This document shows, piece by piece, positions 35,024-43,929 of a DNA stretch of 64,000 nucleotides. The position numbers and the translations under genes were made by a program. This stretch comes from Stutzerimonas kunmingensis (GTDB taxonomy: Bacteria > Pseudomonadota > Gammaproteobacteria > Pseudomonadales > Pseudomonadaceae): the NCBI RefSeq assembly GCF_014764705.1, contig NZ_JACXXG010000005.1, positions 1 through 64,000 on the forward strand. Direction: 5' to 3'. Under the pieces are notes generated by a model. The model did no database searches. It was given only the letters and a program-made list of their open reading frames with translations, and was not told the origin of the DNA. The first letter of the stretch is position 1; each line of letters begins with the position of its first letter.

Positions 35024-36757
35024 ATGCGCATATTGGTTCTTCTGCTGTTTCTGTTGGCGCCCGGATTGGCGCTGCCGGCCGGTGGGCTGTTTGGCGGCGG
35101 CTCGCAGGATGATTTTCTGCCGGTGGAAGAGGCGTTCGCGCTGACGGTCAGCCCGCAGGAGAACGGCGCGACGCTGCTGTACTGGCGGATCGCACCGGGC
35201 TATTACCTCTATCAGCAGCGCCTGCAGTTCGACGGCCTGCCGCCGGAGCGCCAACCGCAGCTGCCCGAGGGCGAGCCCTACAGCGACGAGTTCTTCGGCG
35301 ACTCGCAGATCTACCGCGACAGCCTCGAACTGCTGATCCCGCCGGGCGCGGAGAACAGTGTGCGTCTCGGCTGGCAGGGCTGCGCCGATGCCGGGCTCTG
35401 CTATCCGCCGCAGACCCGCGAGGTGTCGTTGACTGGCAACGGCACGGCGGCAGCACCTGGGCTGGCTGAGGATCAGGCGCTGGTCAGCGGCCTCGAAAGT
35501 CAGGCACTGGCCTGGAGCCTGCTGGTCTTCTTCGGCCTCGGCTTGCTGCTGGCCTTCACCCCCTGTTCGCTGCCGATGCTGCCGATCCTGGCGGGCATCG
35601 TGGTCGGCAGCGGTGCCACCTCGCGCCGTGGTTTTGCCCTGGCGTCGGCGTACGTGGTCAGCATGGCGCTGGTCTACGCCGGGCTCGGTGTACTGGCGGC
35701 GCTGCTCGGCGCCAACCTGCAGGCGGCGCTGCAGCAGCCCTGGCTGCTCACCAGTTTCGCCGTGCTGTTCGTGTTGCTGGCGCTGCCGATGTTCGGTTTG
35801 TTCGAGCTGCAGTTGCCGGTGGCGCTGCGTGATCGCCTGCAGCGTGCCGGTGATCGCCAGCGTGGTGGCAGTCTCGCCGGTGCTGGCGCGCTGGGTGTGC
35901 TCTCCGGACTGCTGGTCGGCCCCTGCATGACCGCACCTCTGGCCGCCGCGCTGCTGTTCATCGCACAGAGCGGCAGTGCGCTGCAGGGTGGCTTGGTGCT
36001 GTTCGCACTGGGCCTCGGCATCGGCACGCCGTTGTTGTTGCTGGTGACGGTCGGCCGGCGTTTTCTGCCCAAGCCGGGCGCCTGGATGGACCGGGTCAAG
36101 GTGGTATTCGGCTTTCTCTTCCTGGCGGCCGCGCTGTTCGTTGCGCGTCCGTTGCTGGCCGACTGGCTATGGCTGGGCCTGTGGGGGGCGCTGCTGGTGG
36201 TGCTCGCCACCGCATTGCTGAATGTGGCGCAGGTAGTGCAACGTCAGCGCGTGCTCTGCCAGGCCAGCGGCATTCTGCTGGGCCTGTGGGGCGCAGCGAT
36301 GCTGCTCGGTGCCGCCGGCGGTGCGGACGATCCACGCCGGCCGCTGGCGATCTATGCCGGCGGTGGGGCGGGTGCCATCTCCGCCGACGCTCACGCGCTC
36401 GGTTTCAGCGATCCGTCCGTGCTGGATCGTGAGCTGGCAGCGGCTAAAGCACAGGGCCAGTGGGTGCTGATCGATTACTACGCCGACTGGTGCGTCTCCT
36501 GTAAGGTCATGGAGAAGGAGGTCTTCGGCAATGCCGAGGTGCAGGCGAGCCTGGACGGCGTGCGCGTGCTGCGCCCCGACGTGACCCGCAGCGACGCCGC
36601 CAGCCGCGAATTGCTGGACCGTTACCAGGTGCTCGGCCCGCCGACGCTGCTGTGGATCGGCCCGGATGGCGTCGAGCGCCGCGAACGCCGTATCACCGGT
36701 GAGGTCGGTGCCGGGGACTTTCTGCAGAACTGGAACCAGACCCGGGAGCGAGGTTGA
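35024..36757 (+). CDS. dsbD: Thiol:disulfide interchange protein DsbD
   Basis: 577 residues from ATG 35024 (MRILVLL). Signal peptide, then N-terminal periplasmic domain with the redox pair in GCADAGLCYPPQTREV, eight membrane helices with the pair in TPCSLPMLPILAG and GPCMTAPLAAALL, and a C-terminal thioredoxin-like domain with DWCVSCKVMEKEVF. DsbD carries electrons from cytoplasmic thioredoxin to periplasmic DsbC/DsbG and cytochrome c maturation proteins. The stop overlaps the next gene (TGATG), forming an operon with a TlpA-like protein and DsbG. Confidence 0.93.
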   Translation: MRILVLLLFLLAPGLALPAGGLFGGGSQDDFLPVEEAFALTVSPQENGATLLYWRIAPGYYLYQQRLQFDGLPPERQPQLPEGEPYSDEFFGDSQIYRDSLELLIPPGAENSVRLGWQGCADAGLCYPPQTREVSLTGNGTAAAPGLAEDQALVSGLESQALAWSLLVFFGLGLLLAFTPCSLPMLPILAGIVVGSGATSRRGFALASAYVVSMALVYAGLGVLAALLGANLQAALQQPWLLTSFAVLFVLLALPMFGLFELQLPVALRDRLQRAGDRQRGGSLAGAGALGVLSGLLVGPCMTAPLAAALLFIAQSGSALQGGLVLFALGLGIGTPLLLLVTVGRRFLPKPGAWMDRVKVVFGFLFLAAALFVARPLLADWLWLGLWGALLVVLATALLNVAQVVQRQRVLCQASGILLGLWGAAMLLGAAGGADDPRRPLAIYAGGGAGAISADAHALGFSDPSVLDRELAAAKAQGQWVLIDYYADWCVSCKVMEKEVFGNAEVQASLDGVRVLRPDVTRSDAASRELLDRYQVLGPPTLLWIGPDGVERRERRITGEVGAGDFLQNWNQTRERG

Positions 36758-37572
36758 TGCTGACTGTGAATATCGGGCCGCTGGCCCTGGCGGTGCCCCA
36801 TGTATTGCTGCTGGGCAGCCTGCTGCTGGCGACCCTGACCGGCTGGTGGGTCGGCCGCCGCAGCGAGCGCAACCCGGAGCGGCAGCTGTTTCGCCTGCTG
36901 CTGGTGGCGCTGTTCGTGGCTCGCCTGGCCTTTGTCACGCTGTACTGGGCGTACTACCGGGATGACTGGCTAAGCGTCATCGATATCCGTGACGGTGGCT
37001 TCATCGCCTGGCCCGGGCTGGTCGCTGCGCTGGCGTTGGGCATCTGGTGGGGCTGGCGCGACCGCGAACTGCGCAAGCCGCTGGGTATCGCGCTGACGGT
37101 GGGAATCCTCAGCTGGGGCTTCAGTAACCTGGCCTGGCATTCCTTCGAGCAGGGCACGCGGCTGCCGGAAATGGCCCTGCGCGACAACCAGGGGCGTCCG
37201 GTGGCGCTGGAGGATTATTCAGGTCAGCCACTGGTCATCAATCTCTGGGCGACCTGGTGCCCGCCGTGCCGGCGCGAGATGCCGGTACTCGCCGACGCCC
37301 AGGCACGGGAAAGCGACACCCTGTTTCTGTTCGTCAATCAGGGCGAGGGGGAGGGGGAGATCAACCGCTTCCTGGAAACCGCAGGGCTGAGTCTCGATAA
37401 CGTCCTGCTCGACAGTGGCGGGCGCCTCGGTCAGCACGTGGGCTCCACGGCGCTGCCGACCACGCTGTTCTACAACGCCGATGGCCGCCAGGTCAGCAGC
37501 CATCTTGGTGAACTCTCGCACGCCAGCCTGGCGCGCGCGCTGGAAAAACTGAAAGAGGAAGCTGCGCAGTGA
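36757..37572 (+). CDS. TlpA-like thioredoxin with four-helix membrane domain
   Basis: 271 residues from ATG 36757, overlapping the dsbD stop. The first 120 residues form about four membrane helices with a GWWVGRRSERNPER loop, recalling the arrangement in prolipoprotein diacylglyceryl transferase-like segments; the rest is a periplasmic TlpA/ResA thioredoxin domain with NLWATWCPPCRREMPVL and the cis-Pro loop TALPTTLFY. It probably receives electrons from DsbD and reduces a periplasmic target. The overlap on both sides (dsbG begins 4 bp before its stop) shows a tight operon. Confidence 0.85.
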   Translation: MLTVNIGPLALAVPHVLLLGSLLLATLTGWWVGRRSERNPERQLFRLLLVALFVARLAFVTLYWAYYRDDWLSVIDIRDGGFIAWPGLVAALALGIWWGWRDRELRKPLGIALTVGILSWGFSNLAWHSFEQGTRLPEMALRDNQGRPVALEDYSGQPLVINLWATWCPPCRREMPVLADAQARESDTLFLFVNQGEGEGEINRFLETAGLSLDNVLLDSGGRLGQHVGSTALPTTLFYNADGRQVSSHLGELSHASLARALEKLKEEAAQ

Positions 37573-38336
37573 TTCGATTCAAGCCGTTACCCTACCTGCT
37601 GGCCGGCGTCAGCCTGCTGGCCCTGCCCATGGCGCAGGCCGAGGAATTGCCGGAGGCGATCAAGGCCGTCGAGGCGCGTGGCGCCGAGGTCGTCGGCCGT
37701 TTCGAGGCACCCGGCGGGCTCAAGGGCTATGCCGCGCGTTACAACGGGCAGGGCATGGCGCTGTATCTCACCCCGGATGGCGAGCACGTGCTGATCGGTA
37801 GCCTGCTCGATGCAAAAGGCGAGGACCTGACCCGCGCGCACCTGGAGAAGCTGGTCTACGAACCGCTGGGCAAGGAAATGTGGACGCGCATGGAGAACAG
37901 CACCTGGATCGCCGACGGCAAGGCCGACGCACCGCGCATCATCTACATGTTCAGCGACCCTAACTGTCCGTACTGCAACATGTTCTGGAAGCAGGCCCGG
38001 CCCTGGGTCGAGTCCGGCAAGGTGCAGTTGCGGCACATCATGGTCGGCATGCTGCGCGCCGACAGCGCCGGCAAATCCGCCGCGCTGCTCAGCGCCAAGG
38101 ATCCTCAGGCAGCGCTCAACGAGCACGAGGCGGCCGGCAAGGCGAGCAAGCTGAAGGCGCTGGATAAGATCCCGGCAGCACTGGAAAAACAGCTCACCAA
38201 CAACCTGATGCTGATGAGCGAACTGGGTGCCCAGGCGACTCCGGCGATCTTCTATCTCGACGACAACGACCGTCTGCAGCAGCACCAGGGTGCACCGCAG
38301 CCGGATGCGCTGGCGCAGATCATGGGGCCACGCTGA
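37569..38336 (+). CDS. dsbG: Thiol:disulfide interchange protein DsbG
   Basis: 255 residues with signal peptide (cleavage near AQAEE). N-terminal dimerisation domain, linker, then thioredoxin domain with MFSDPNCPYCNMFWKQ (active CPYC) and the cis-Pro in QATPAIFYLDDND. DsbG keeps single cysteines reduced and acts as isomerase in the periplasm; DsbD, encoded two genes upstream, is its reductant. Starts at GTG 37569 overlapping the TlpA-like gene by 4 bp. Confidence 0.92.
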   Translation: MIRFKPLPYLLAGVSLLALPMAQAEELPEAIKAVEARGAEVVGRFEAPGGLKGYAARYNGQGMALYLTPDGEHVLIGSLLDAKGEDLTRAHLEKLVYEPLGKEMWTRMENSTWIADGKADAPRIIYMFSDPNCPYCNMFWKQARPWVESGKVQLRHIMVGMLRADSAGKSAALLSAKDPQAALNEHEAAGKASKLKALDKIPAALEKQLTNNLMLMSELGAQATPAIFYLDDNDRLQQHQGAPQPDALAQIMGPR

Positions 38337-38453
38337 AGGATTGCTGTGGGAAGGCTGGTCGCTGAGCTGTTTCGCGGCACATCCGCTTCAGAACGGGGCG
38401 GCGTTTCACTGCGAAGCGACTATCCGCTGTAGACATCATTGGGTGGGGCGCCA

Positions 38454-38645
38454 TCAGAACAGATGGCGTGGCAGCCAGACGATCATCACCGCGCAGAAGA
38501 CGCTGAGACCGATGCAGAACCACAGGAAGCGCCGCTGCCGGCGCTCCGGGGCGCTGTCGGCGTGTTCCGGCAGCGGCATGCCGCAGTTGCTGCATTCGGC
38601 TTGCTTCGGCGGGTTGTCCTGTTGGCAGTACAGGCATCTGGGCAT
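38454..38645 (-). CDS. dnrP: DnrP-like small zinc-ribbon membrane protein
   Basis: 63 residues. The N-terminus is a zinc ribbon, CLYCQQDNPPKQAECSNCG (CxxC...CxxC), followed by a charged linker with RRQRRF and a single membrane helix (LWFCIGLSVFCAVMIVWL). It matches what is annotated as DnrP next to dnr in P. stutzeri relatives; function unknown. Same strand and 68 bp downstream of dnr, so probably in its operon. GAGG ribosome site before ATG 38645. Confidence 0.75.
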   Translation of the reverse strand: MPRCLYCQQDNPPKQAECSNCGMPLPEHADSAPERRQRRFLWFCIGLSVFCAVMIVWLPRHLF

Positions 38646-38713
38646 GGCGGCGCTCCTCTCGGTCGGTAAAGCCTGACACGGCGGAAAAATCGCAGGCTTT
38701 GACGACGATCAAC

Positions 38714-39397
38714 TCACTCGAACTGCTCGAGCCGCTGGCGATCGAGGATCGCGATCTGCCGGCCTTCCTGGGTGATGATGCTCTCGTCGATCAGTCGCCG
38801 AATGATCCGCGAAAACGTCTCTGGCTGGATCGACAGGTGCCCGGCCACCAGCTGCTTGGCCATCGGTAGCTCGAAGCTGTTGCTGCCGTCCTTCACTCGC
38901 GCCAGTTGCGTCAGCAGATAGCGCACCACGCGGTGGGTGGCGTTCTTCAGCGACAGCGTTTCGATTTCGTTGATGCGCTGGTGCAGGCGTACGCAGAGCT
39001 TGCCGAGCAGGGCGAAGGTGAGGCGCTGGTTGGCTTCCAGCAGGCGCATGTAGGCCGCGTTGGAGAACCGGTAGACCTGCGACGGGCAGACCGCCTGGGC
39101 CGAGGCCACGTAGTTGGGCGTGTCCATCAGCATCATGGCTTCGGCAAAGGTCTGGCGGTTGCCGATGACCTCGAAGACCTTCTCCTGGCCGTCGGGCGTC
39201 AGGCGGTAGACCTTAACCGCACCGGAGATGACGAAGTAGAAGTTGTGTGCCGGCTCGCCCTGGTGGAACAGGTTGTCACCCTTGTCGAGGTTGAGCAGTT
39301 GGCTGGCATTGAGCAGTTCTTCCATCTGCTCTTCATTCAGCGGTTCGAACAGGTGGTGGCTGCGGAGAATCTGGTGGTGTACGCGGTGAAGCACCAT
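38714..39397 (-). CDS. dnr: Dnr: Crp/Fnr-family regulator of denitrification, NO-responsive type
   Basis: 227 residues. The sensor domain (FRQGEPAHAF-like FHQGEPAHNFYFVISG, MMLMDTPNYVASAQAV) and the HTH near the C-terminus (KQLVAGHLSIQPETFSRII) match P. aeruginosa DNR closely as I recall it. The four cysteines that hold the [4Fe-4S] cluster in FNR/ANR are absent, as expected; DNR binds haem and reports NO. In P. stutzeri three such genes (dnrD, dnrE, dnrS) were described and I cannot tell which this is. No TTGAY-N4-RTCAA box was found directly upstream. Confidence 0.9.
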   Translation of the reverse strand: MVLHRVHHQILRSHHLFEPLNEEQMEELLNASQLLNLDKGDNLFHQGEPAHNFYFVISGAVKVYRLTPDGQEKVFEVIGNRQTFAEAMMLMDTPNYVASAQAVCPSQVYRFSNAAYMRLLEANQRLTFALLGKLCVRLHQRINEIETLSLKNATHRVVRYLLTQLARVKDGSNSFELPMAKQLVAGHLSIQPETFSRIIRRLIDESIITQEGRQIAILDRQRLEQFE

Positions 39398-39531
39398 GCA
39401 AGGCGTCCTGTTTCAATTGAACAACAACAAACGTCGGCCTTCAGCCTAGCGCATGTGATGGGCGATGACGCAGGTTAGAAGTTGATGACGGTTATGATCT
39501 GGCCATATGCGGCTCGGTACCGCGTCGGCGA

Positions 39532-40047
39532 TCAGTGCAGATGCGCGACGAATCCTTCACGCCATATCGGCTCGGCAAACAGCTGCGGATAACGTTCCAG
39601 TGCGTCGAAAATGCGCTGCAGGCCCTGTTCACGCTGCTCGGCATCGGACAGCGCCTCGGCGCCCTTGAGCAGGTCGATCAACAGGCCATGCAGCGCGTTG
39701 TCAGCGGCTTCCGGCAACTTGCAGTTGGCAATGAGATAGCTGGTCGCCGCTTCGATGTCGCGTTGCAGCGCGGCCGCCGACTCGTCACTGACCGGCTGGC
39801 CGGGGGCACTTGGCATGCTGCGTTGTACGGCTTCGTGGATACGGGTCATGCCTTCGCGCAGAGCGGCGTCGGTGGCCCAGCGCTCGCCTGGCGTAGCTTG
39901 GGCGGCGACGGGCGTTGGGTGGCTGTGATCGTGTGCAGTGGCCGCCTGCGCCGTGCCGACGGCCATGCTCAGGGCGAAGCTGCTGGCCAGGGCGACGACC
40001 GAGGCCATTGCCACGCCCCAGGCGATAGGTTGCAGATACTGTTTCAT
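39532..40047 (-). CDS. Periplasmic protein of unknown function (DnrO-like), downstream of dnrN/ytfE
   Basis: 171 residues with a signal peptide (hydrophobic 10-34, cleavage near AQAATA). The mature N-terminus is AHDHSHPTP, a short His-rich stretch, then a helical domain (LREGMTRIHEAVQRSM, ESAAALQRDIEAATSYLIANCKL, ALERYPQLF). The single Cys in NCKLP and the His motif could bind a metal or haem. Start overlaps the ytfE stop by 4 bp, so both are made together; a gene called dnrO is annotated in this place in P. stutzeri, which I recall but could not verify. Confidence 0.7.
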   Translation of the reverse strand: MKQYLQPIAWGVAMASVVALASSFALSMAVGTAQAATAHDHSHPTPVAAQATPGERWATDAALREGMTRIHEAVQRSMPSAPGQPVSDESAAALQRDIEAATSYLIANCKLPEAADNALHGLLIDLLKGAEALSDAEQREQGLQRIFDALERYPQLFAEPIWREGFVAHLH

Positions 40048-40763
40048 GACTGAGCCACCTCGATACGTTGTACGCCTTCGTCGCTCGCTGTCAGCGCGGT
40101 CATTTCCGCGTTACGGAACAGCACGTTGTTCTCCAGGTGGATGTGCTGCATCAGGTCGCTGCGCATCTCCTCCAGCCCGCGATACAACGCGCGCCAGGTA
40201 TTGCATGCGTTGGCCGGCGGGGTGATGTCGTTGGTCAGCGCCGCCAGCTGCTCCAGCGCATTGCCGTGCTCCTGATGCTCGTAGCGCATTACCGAGATCG
40301 GCCCCTGCGCCTGCGGGAAGCGCATGCCGCGCTGCAGCATCGGGAAGAGAATCTGTTCCTCCTTCAGCATGTGGCTTTCCAGCTCCTGCTGCATATGCCA
40401 CAGGTGTTCGGCGAGACCGTTGGGGCATTCGGGGCGGCTGCCATGGACCTGCTCGACCCGGCTGGCCAGGCGAATCAGCTCCGGGAACTGATCGCGATGC
40501 CGCTCATGAAAGCGCGCCAGGATGTATTCGATCAGCTGGCCAGCGGGCTCGGCGCGCCAGTCTTTCTCGGATTCTTCCGGCTCGAGGGCGAGCAGGGCGC
40601 CGGCGATGATGTGCGGATCGACATCGATTCGCGCCGCGGCCTCGCGCAGCGGCAGGTCGCCACCGCAGCAGAAGTCCAGACGGAACTGGCGGAATACCCG
40701 GGTGGCACCCGGCACCGAACATGCGAGATTGCCGAGGGTCTGGTCGATTAGGTCGGTGGTCAT
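40044..40763 (-). CDS. dnrN: Iron-sulfur cluster repair di-iron protein YtfE/DnrN (RIC family)
   Basis: 239 residues from ATG 40763. N-terminal ScdA-N domain with FRQFRLDFCCGGDLPLREAA (CCGG), then a hemerythrin-like domain whose ligands appear in RFHERHRDQFPEL, HMQQELESHMLKEEQILFP, RYEHQEHG and HIHLENNVLF. RIC proteins repair NO-damaged iron-sulfur clusters. It is divergent from norR (146-bp gap) and coupled to a periplasmic protein gene, so induction by NO is likely. Symbol by analogy to P. stutzeri DnrN; ytfE is the E. coli name. Confidence 0.9.
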   Translation of the reverse strand: MTTDLIDQTLGNLACSVPGATRVFRQFRLDFCCGGDLPLREAAARIDVDPHIIAGALLALEPEESEKDWRAEPAGQLIEYILARFHERHRDQFPELIRLASRVEQVHGSRPECPNGLAEHLWHMQQELESHMLKEEQILFPMLQRGMRFPQAQGPISVMRYEHQEHGNALEQLAALTNDITPPANACNTWRALYRGLEEMRSDLMQHIHLENNVLFRNAEMTALTASDEGVQRIEVAQS

Positions 40764-40908
40764 GGCAGTGGTCCTGATGGATATGACCAGTCCATCGCAA
40801 CAGCCGTGCCAGGCGCCGACACCGCGGAAACTGGCGACTACGACACGCTGCTGGTGGAAATTACCCGAAGCGGTTATGGTTCGAAAAACCATGAGGGTAT
40901 TCAGCACC

Positions 40909-42435
40909 ATGATGGCTGACGCACTGCTTGCCGACCTGACCACCGAACTGCCCAACGCGGTGCGCCTGCAACGTCTGGTGCACACCCTGCACCAGCACTT
41001 TCGCTGCGGTGCCGTCGTGCTGTTGCGTCTCGACGAGGACAGCCTGCGGCCACTGGCGGCGGTAGGGTTGGTGCAGGAGGCGCTGGGCCGGCGCTTCGTC
41101 GTGGCGCAGCATCCGCGTCTGGCGGCGATCCTCTCCCAGCGCGAGCCGACCTGGTTCGAGCCCGACAGCCGCCTGCCGGACCCCTATGACGGTTTGCTCG
41201 ACGAGCACATCGGCGAGCCGTTGCCGGTGCATGACTGCATGGGCGTCAGCCTCTACGTCGAAGGCAAGCTGTGGGGTGCGCTGACGCTGGATGCGCTGCA
41301 TGCCGGCACCTTTGGCGATGACGCCCGCTGCGACCTGCAGCGCTACACACTGGTGATCGAGGCCGCGGTGCGGGTTACCCGGCTGGAGCATGAGAATCGC
41401 GGTCTGCGCCTGGCGCGTAGCGACGTAATGGAAGCCGCACTCGATCATGGTGATGGCGAAATTCTCGGTCAGAGCGATGTGATCCGCGAACTGCTGCGCG
41501 AATTGCAGGTGGTGGCCGATTCCGAATTGCCAGTGCTGCTGCTGGGCGAGACCGGTGTCGGCAAGGAGCTGTTCGCGCGCTGGCTGCATCGGCATTCGCG
41601 GCGGCGCAACAAGCCACTGGTGCACGTCAACTGCGCGGCACTGCCGGAATCCCTGGCCGAGAGCGAACTGTTCGGCCACGTCAAAGGCGCGTTCTCCGGT
41701 GCCACCACCGATCGGCCCGGTCGTTTCGACGCTGCCAATGGCGGCACGCTGCTGCTCGACGAGGTTGGCGAGCTGCCGCTGACGGTGCAGGCCAAGCTGC
41801 TGCGCACCTTGCAGAACGGCGAGATCCAGCGCCTCGGTGCGGACAAGCCGCGCCAGGTCGATGTGCGCATCATCGCCGCGACCAACCGCAACCTGCGCGA
41901 AAGCGTGCGTGACGGGCATTTCCGCGCCGATCTCTATCACCGGCTGTCGGTCTATCCGGCGCCGATTCCACCCTTGCGCGAGCGTGGCAACGACGTGCTG
42001 ATCCTCGCCGGGCACTTCCTCGAACTCAATCGCGCGCGGCTGGGGTTGCGCAGCATGCGCCTGTCGCCGGCCGCCGAGCGCGCTCTGCTGGCCTATTCCT
42101 GGCCGGGCAACGTGCGCGAGCTGGAGCATGTGGTCAGCCGTGCGGCGCTGCGCCTGCTCAGCCGTGGCGCGTCGCGCAGCGAGATCCTGACGCTGGAGCC
42201 CGATCTGCTGGACCTGGACAGCCATGCCGTCGGTGTGGTCGCGGCGCAGGTGGCCGATGAGCCGGTAGTCGCCGACGAGGTGCTGCCGCTGCGCTACACC
42301 GTCGATGCTGCCCAGCGCCAGGCCATCGTCCGGGCGTTGGAGGCCAGCGGCGAGAACTGGGCGCAGGCCGCCCGCCTGCTGGATGTCGACCCGAGCAACC
42401 TGCACAAACTGGCGCGACGGCTAAAGCTCAAGTAG
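40909..42435 (+). CDS. norR: NorR/FhpR-type NO-responsive sigma-54 activator
   Basis: 508 residues from ATG 40909 (MMADALL); an ATG at 40891 adds six residues. GAF sensor domain about 20-165 (non-haem iron senses NO), AAA+ domain with GETGVGKELFARWLH (Walker A), GGTLLLDEVGELP (Walker B) and the sigma-54 contact loop as GAFSGA rather than GAFTGA, and a C-terminal Fis-type HTH NWAQAARLLDVDPSNLHKL. Controls NO-detoxification genes (flavohaemoglobin or NorVW in other bacteria). No flavohaemoglobin or nor genes are in the window; the divergent dnrN is the obvious neighbour. Confidence 0.9.
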   Translation: MMADALLADLTTELPNAVRLQRLVHTLHQHFRCGAVVLLRLDEDSLRPLAAVGLVQEALGRRFVVAQHPRLAAILSQREPTWFEPDSRLPDPYDGLLDEHIGEPLPVHDCMGVSLYVEGKLWGALTLDALHAGTFGDDARCDLQRYTLVIEAAVRVTRLEHENRGLRLARSDVMEAALDHGDGEILGQSDVIRELLRELQVVADSELPVLLLGETGVGKELFARWLHRHSRRRNKPLVHVNCAALPESLAESELFGHVKGAFSGATTDRPGRFDAANGGTLLLDEVGELPLTVQAKLLRTLQNGEIQRLGADKPRQVDVRIIAATNRNLRESVRDGHFRADLYHRLSVYPAPIPPLRERGNDVLILAGHFLELNRARLGLRSMRLSPAAERALLAYSWPGNVRELEHVVSRAALRLLSRGASRSEILTLEPDLLDLDSHAVGVVAAQVADEPVVADEVLPLRYTVDAAQRQAIVRALEASGENWAQAARLLDVDPSNLHKLARRLKLK

Positions 42436-42507
42436 CGCCCGTCGGCCGGCGAGAGTCGCAGACGACCTGCCATGGTCTAACCTCATATCACAACCGAGGA
42501 GAGCTCC

Positions 42508-42717
42508 ATGGCACTGGACCAGAACGAATTCGAAGCGCTGTTGAGCGAGGCGCAGGCCTTCGCCGAACGCGCCGCCAGCGAAAACAATCCGCTGCACTAT
42601 CGCGACGCCTTCGCTGCGAGCCTGAAGGCCATACGCCTGCTTGGTGAGGAGTCCGGCGCGTGGCGGCAGATGGTCGCCCGTGCCACCGAGGAATTCGAGG
42701 GCGACGAGGGCATTTGA
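42508..42717 (+). CDS. Small conserved-looking helical protein of unknown function
   Basis: 69 residues, acidic and mostly helical (EFEALLSEAQAFAERAASE, AFAASLKAIRLLGEES, ATEEFEGDEGI). A clear ribosome site, GAGGAG seven bases before ATG 42508, supports translation. No motif or membrane segment is seen and I recognise no family. It lies between norR and the ubiUVT promoter, with 72 bp after norR. Confidence 0.6.
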   Translation: MALDQNEFEALLSEAQAFAERAASENNPLHYRDAFAASLKAIRLLGEESGAWRQMVARATEEFEGDEGI

Positions 42718-42796
42718 GGCAATTGCTCGCCAGCCATGGCACGGCTGGCGCGCACCTTCCGCTGCATTTCGTCGCAGTCGCGACGTCCGAGCAAAC

Positions 42797-42810
42797 TTGA
42801 CCCCTATCAA
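42797..42810. promoter_or_regulatory. Perfect ANR/DNR box upstream of ubiUVT
   Basis: TTGAC-CCCT-ATCAA matches TTGAY-N4-RTCAA at every fixed position. It lies 109 bp before the ubiU start. The ubiUVT genes make ubiquinone without oxygen and are needed in denitrifying P. aeruginosa, so low-oxygen activation through this box fits well. Confidence 0.75.
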
Positions 42811-42919
42811 TGCTGGCCAATGGTCAGCTGCCTAGACTGCCGGCTGTTTTCCGTTCAGCCGAACGACCGCCACGCCATCGGTGCGTGGCGCGCATGTACC
42901 CGAATGTCTAGGAGTTGTC

Positions 42920-43915
42920 ATGCACCTGGTCTGCCCGGCAGGAAGCCTGCCCGCGCTCAAGGCCGCCGTCCAGCAGGGCGCCGATGCCATCTATGTCGGA
43001 TTTCGCGACGACACCAACGCCCGCCATTTCGCCGGCCTCAATCTCGATGAAAAGCAGCTCGACAAGGGTCTGCAGCTGATCCGCGAGAAGGGCCGGCAGC
43101 TATATATCGCCGTCAACACCTATGCCCAGCCGGACGGCTGGAATCGCTGGCAGCGCGCCGTGGATCAGGCCGCCGACATGGGCGTGGATGCGCTGATCGC
43201 GGCCGACCCCGGCGTGCTCGGCTATGCCAGCAAGCGCCATCCCAAACTCAATCTGCATCTGTCGGTGCAGGGGTCGGCTACCAATGCCGCCGCGCTGGGC
43301 TTCTACCAGCAGCGCTACGGCATCAGCCGCGCGGTACTGCCGCGGGTGCTTTCGCTCAAGCAGGTCAAGCAGGTCGCGGCGAGCAGCCCGGTGCCGATCG
43401 AGGTATTCGCCTTTGGCAGCCTGTGCATCATGGCCGAGGGTCGTTGCCATCTGTCTTCGTACCTTACCGGCGAATCACCCAATCTCTGTGGCGTCTGCTC
43501 GCCGGCCAAGGCGGTGCGCTGGAGCGAGGAGCCGGAAGGGCTCACTTCGCGCCTCAATAACGTGTTGATCGACCGCTACGCCGAAGGCGAATCGGCTGGT
43601 TACCCGACGCTGTGCAAAGGTCGCTTCATGGTCAATGGCCAGCGCTTCCACGCGCTGGAAGAACCCACCAGCCTGAACACCTTGGATCTGATCCCCGAGC
43701 TGTCCGCCATCGGCGTCACCGCGATGAAGATCGAGGGCCGCCAGCGCAGCCCGGCCTATGTCGAGCAGGTCACTCGGGTCTGGCGCGCGGCGCTGGACAG
43801 CTATCTCAAGGCGCCGCAGCGCTACGTGGTCGAACCCGGCTGGCGGCAGGTGCTGGATGGCCTCTCCGAAGGCTCTCAAACCACCCTGGGTGCCTACCAC
43901 CGGGCCTGGCAATGA
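42920..43915 (+). CDS. ubiU: UbiU, O2-independent ubiquinone hydroxylation protein (peptidase U32 family)
   Basis: 331 residues from ATG 42920 (MHLVCPAG), with GGAG upstream. U32 family with cluster cysteines in FGSLCIMAEGRCHLSSYLTG, PNLCGVCSP and LCKGRF, the four-Cys set that holds a [4Fe-4S] in UbiU. It acts with UbiV to hydroxylate the ubiquinone ring using prephenate, not O2. Operon ubiU-ubiV-ubiT with overlaps; ANR/DNR box upstream. A GTG or earlier ATG (42881) extension is unlikely. Confidence 0.92.
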   Translation: MHLVCPAGSLPALKAAVQQGADAIYVGFRDDTNARHFAGLNLDEKQLDKGLQLIREKGRQLYIAVNTYAQPDGWNRWQRAVDQAADMGVDALIAADPGVLGYASKRHPKLNLHLSVQGSATNAAALGFYQQRYGISRAVLPRVLSLKQVKQVAASSPVPIEVFAFGSLCIMAEGRCHLSSYLTGESPNLCGVCSPAKAVRWSEEPEGLTSRLNNVLIDRYAEGESAGYPTLCKGRFMVNGQRFHALEEPTSLNTLDLIPELSAIGVTAMKIEGRQRSPAYVEQVTRVWRAALDSYLKAPQRYVVEPGWRQVLDGLSEGSQTTLGAYHRAWQ

Positions 43916-43929
43916 ACGAGGAGTCACCC

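Noticed and set aside
40764..40908. FNR-type or NorR-type boxes in the dnrN-norR intergenic region
   Set aside because: No TTGAY-N4-RTCAA match was found, and GGTT-N5-AACC at 40878-40890 is too short and too close to the start codon to call.
40861..42405. Long minus-strand frame opposite norR
   Set aside because: norR on the plus strand has intact GAF, AAA+ and Fis-type domains; the antisense frame has no family features.
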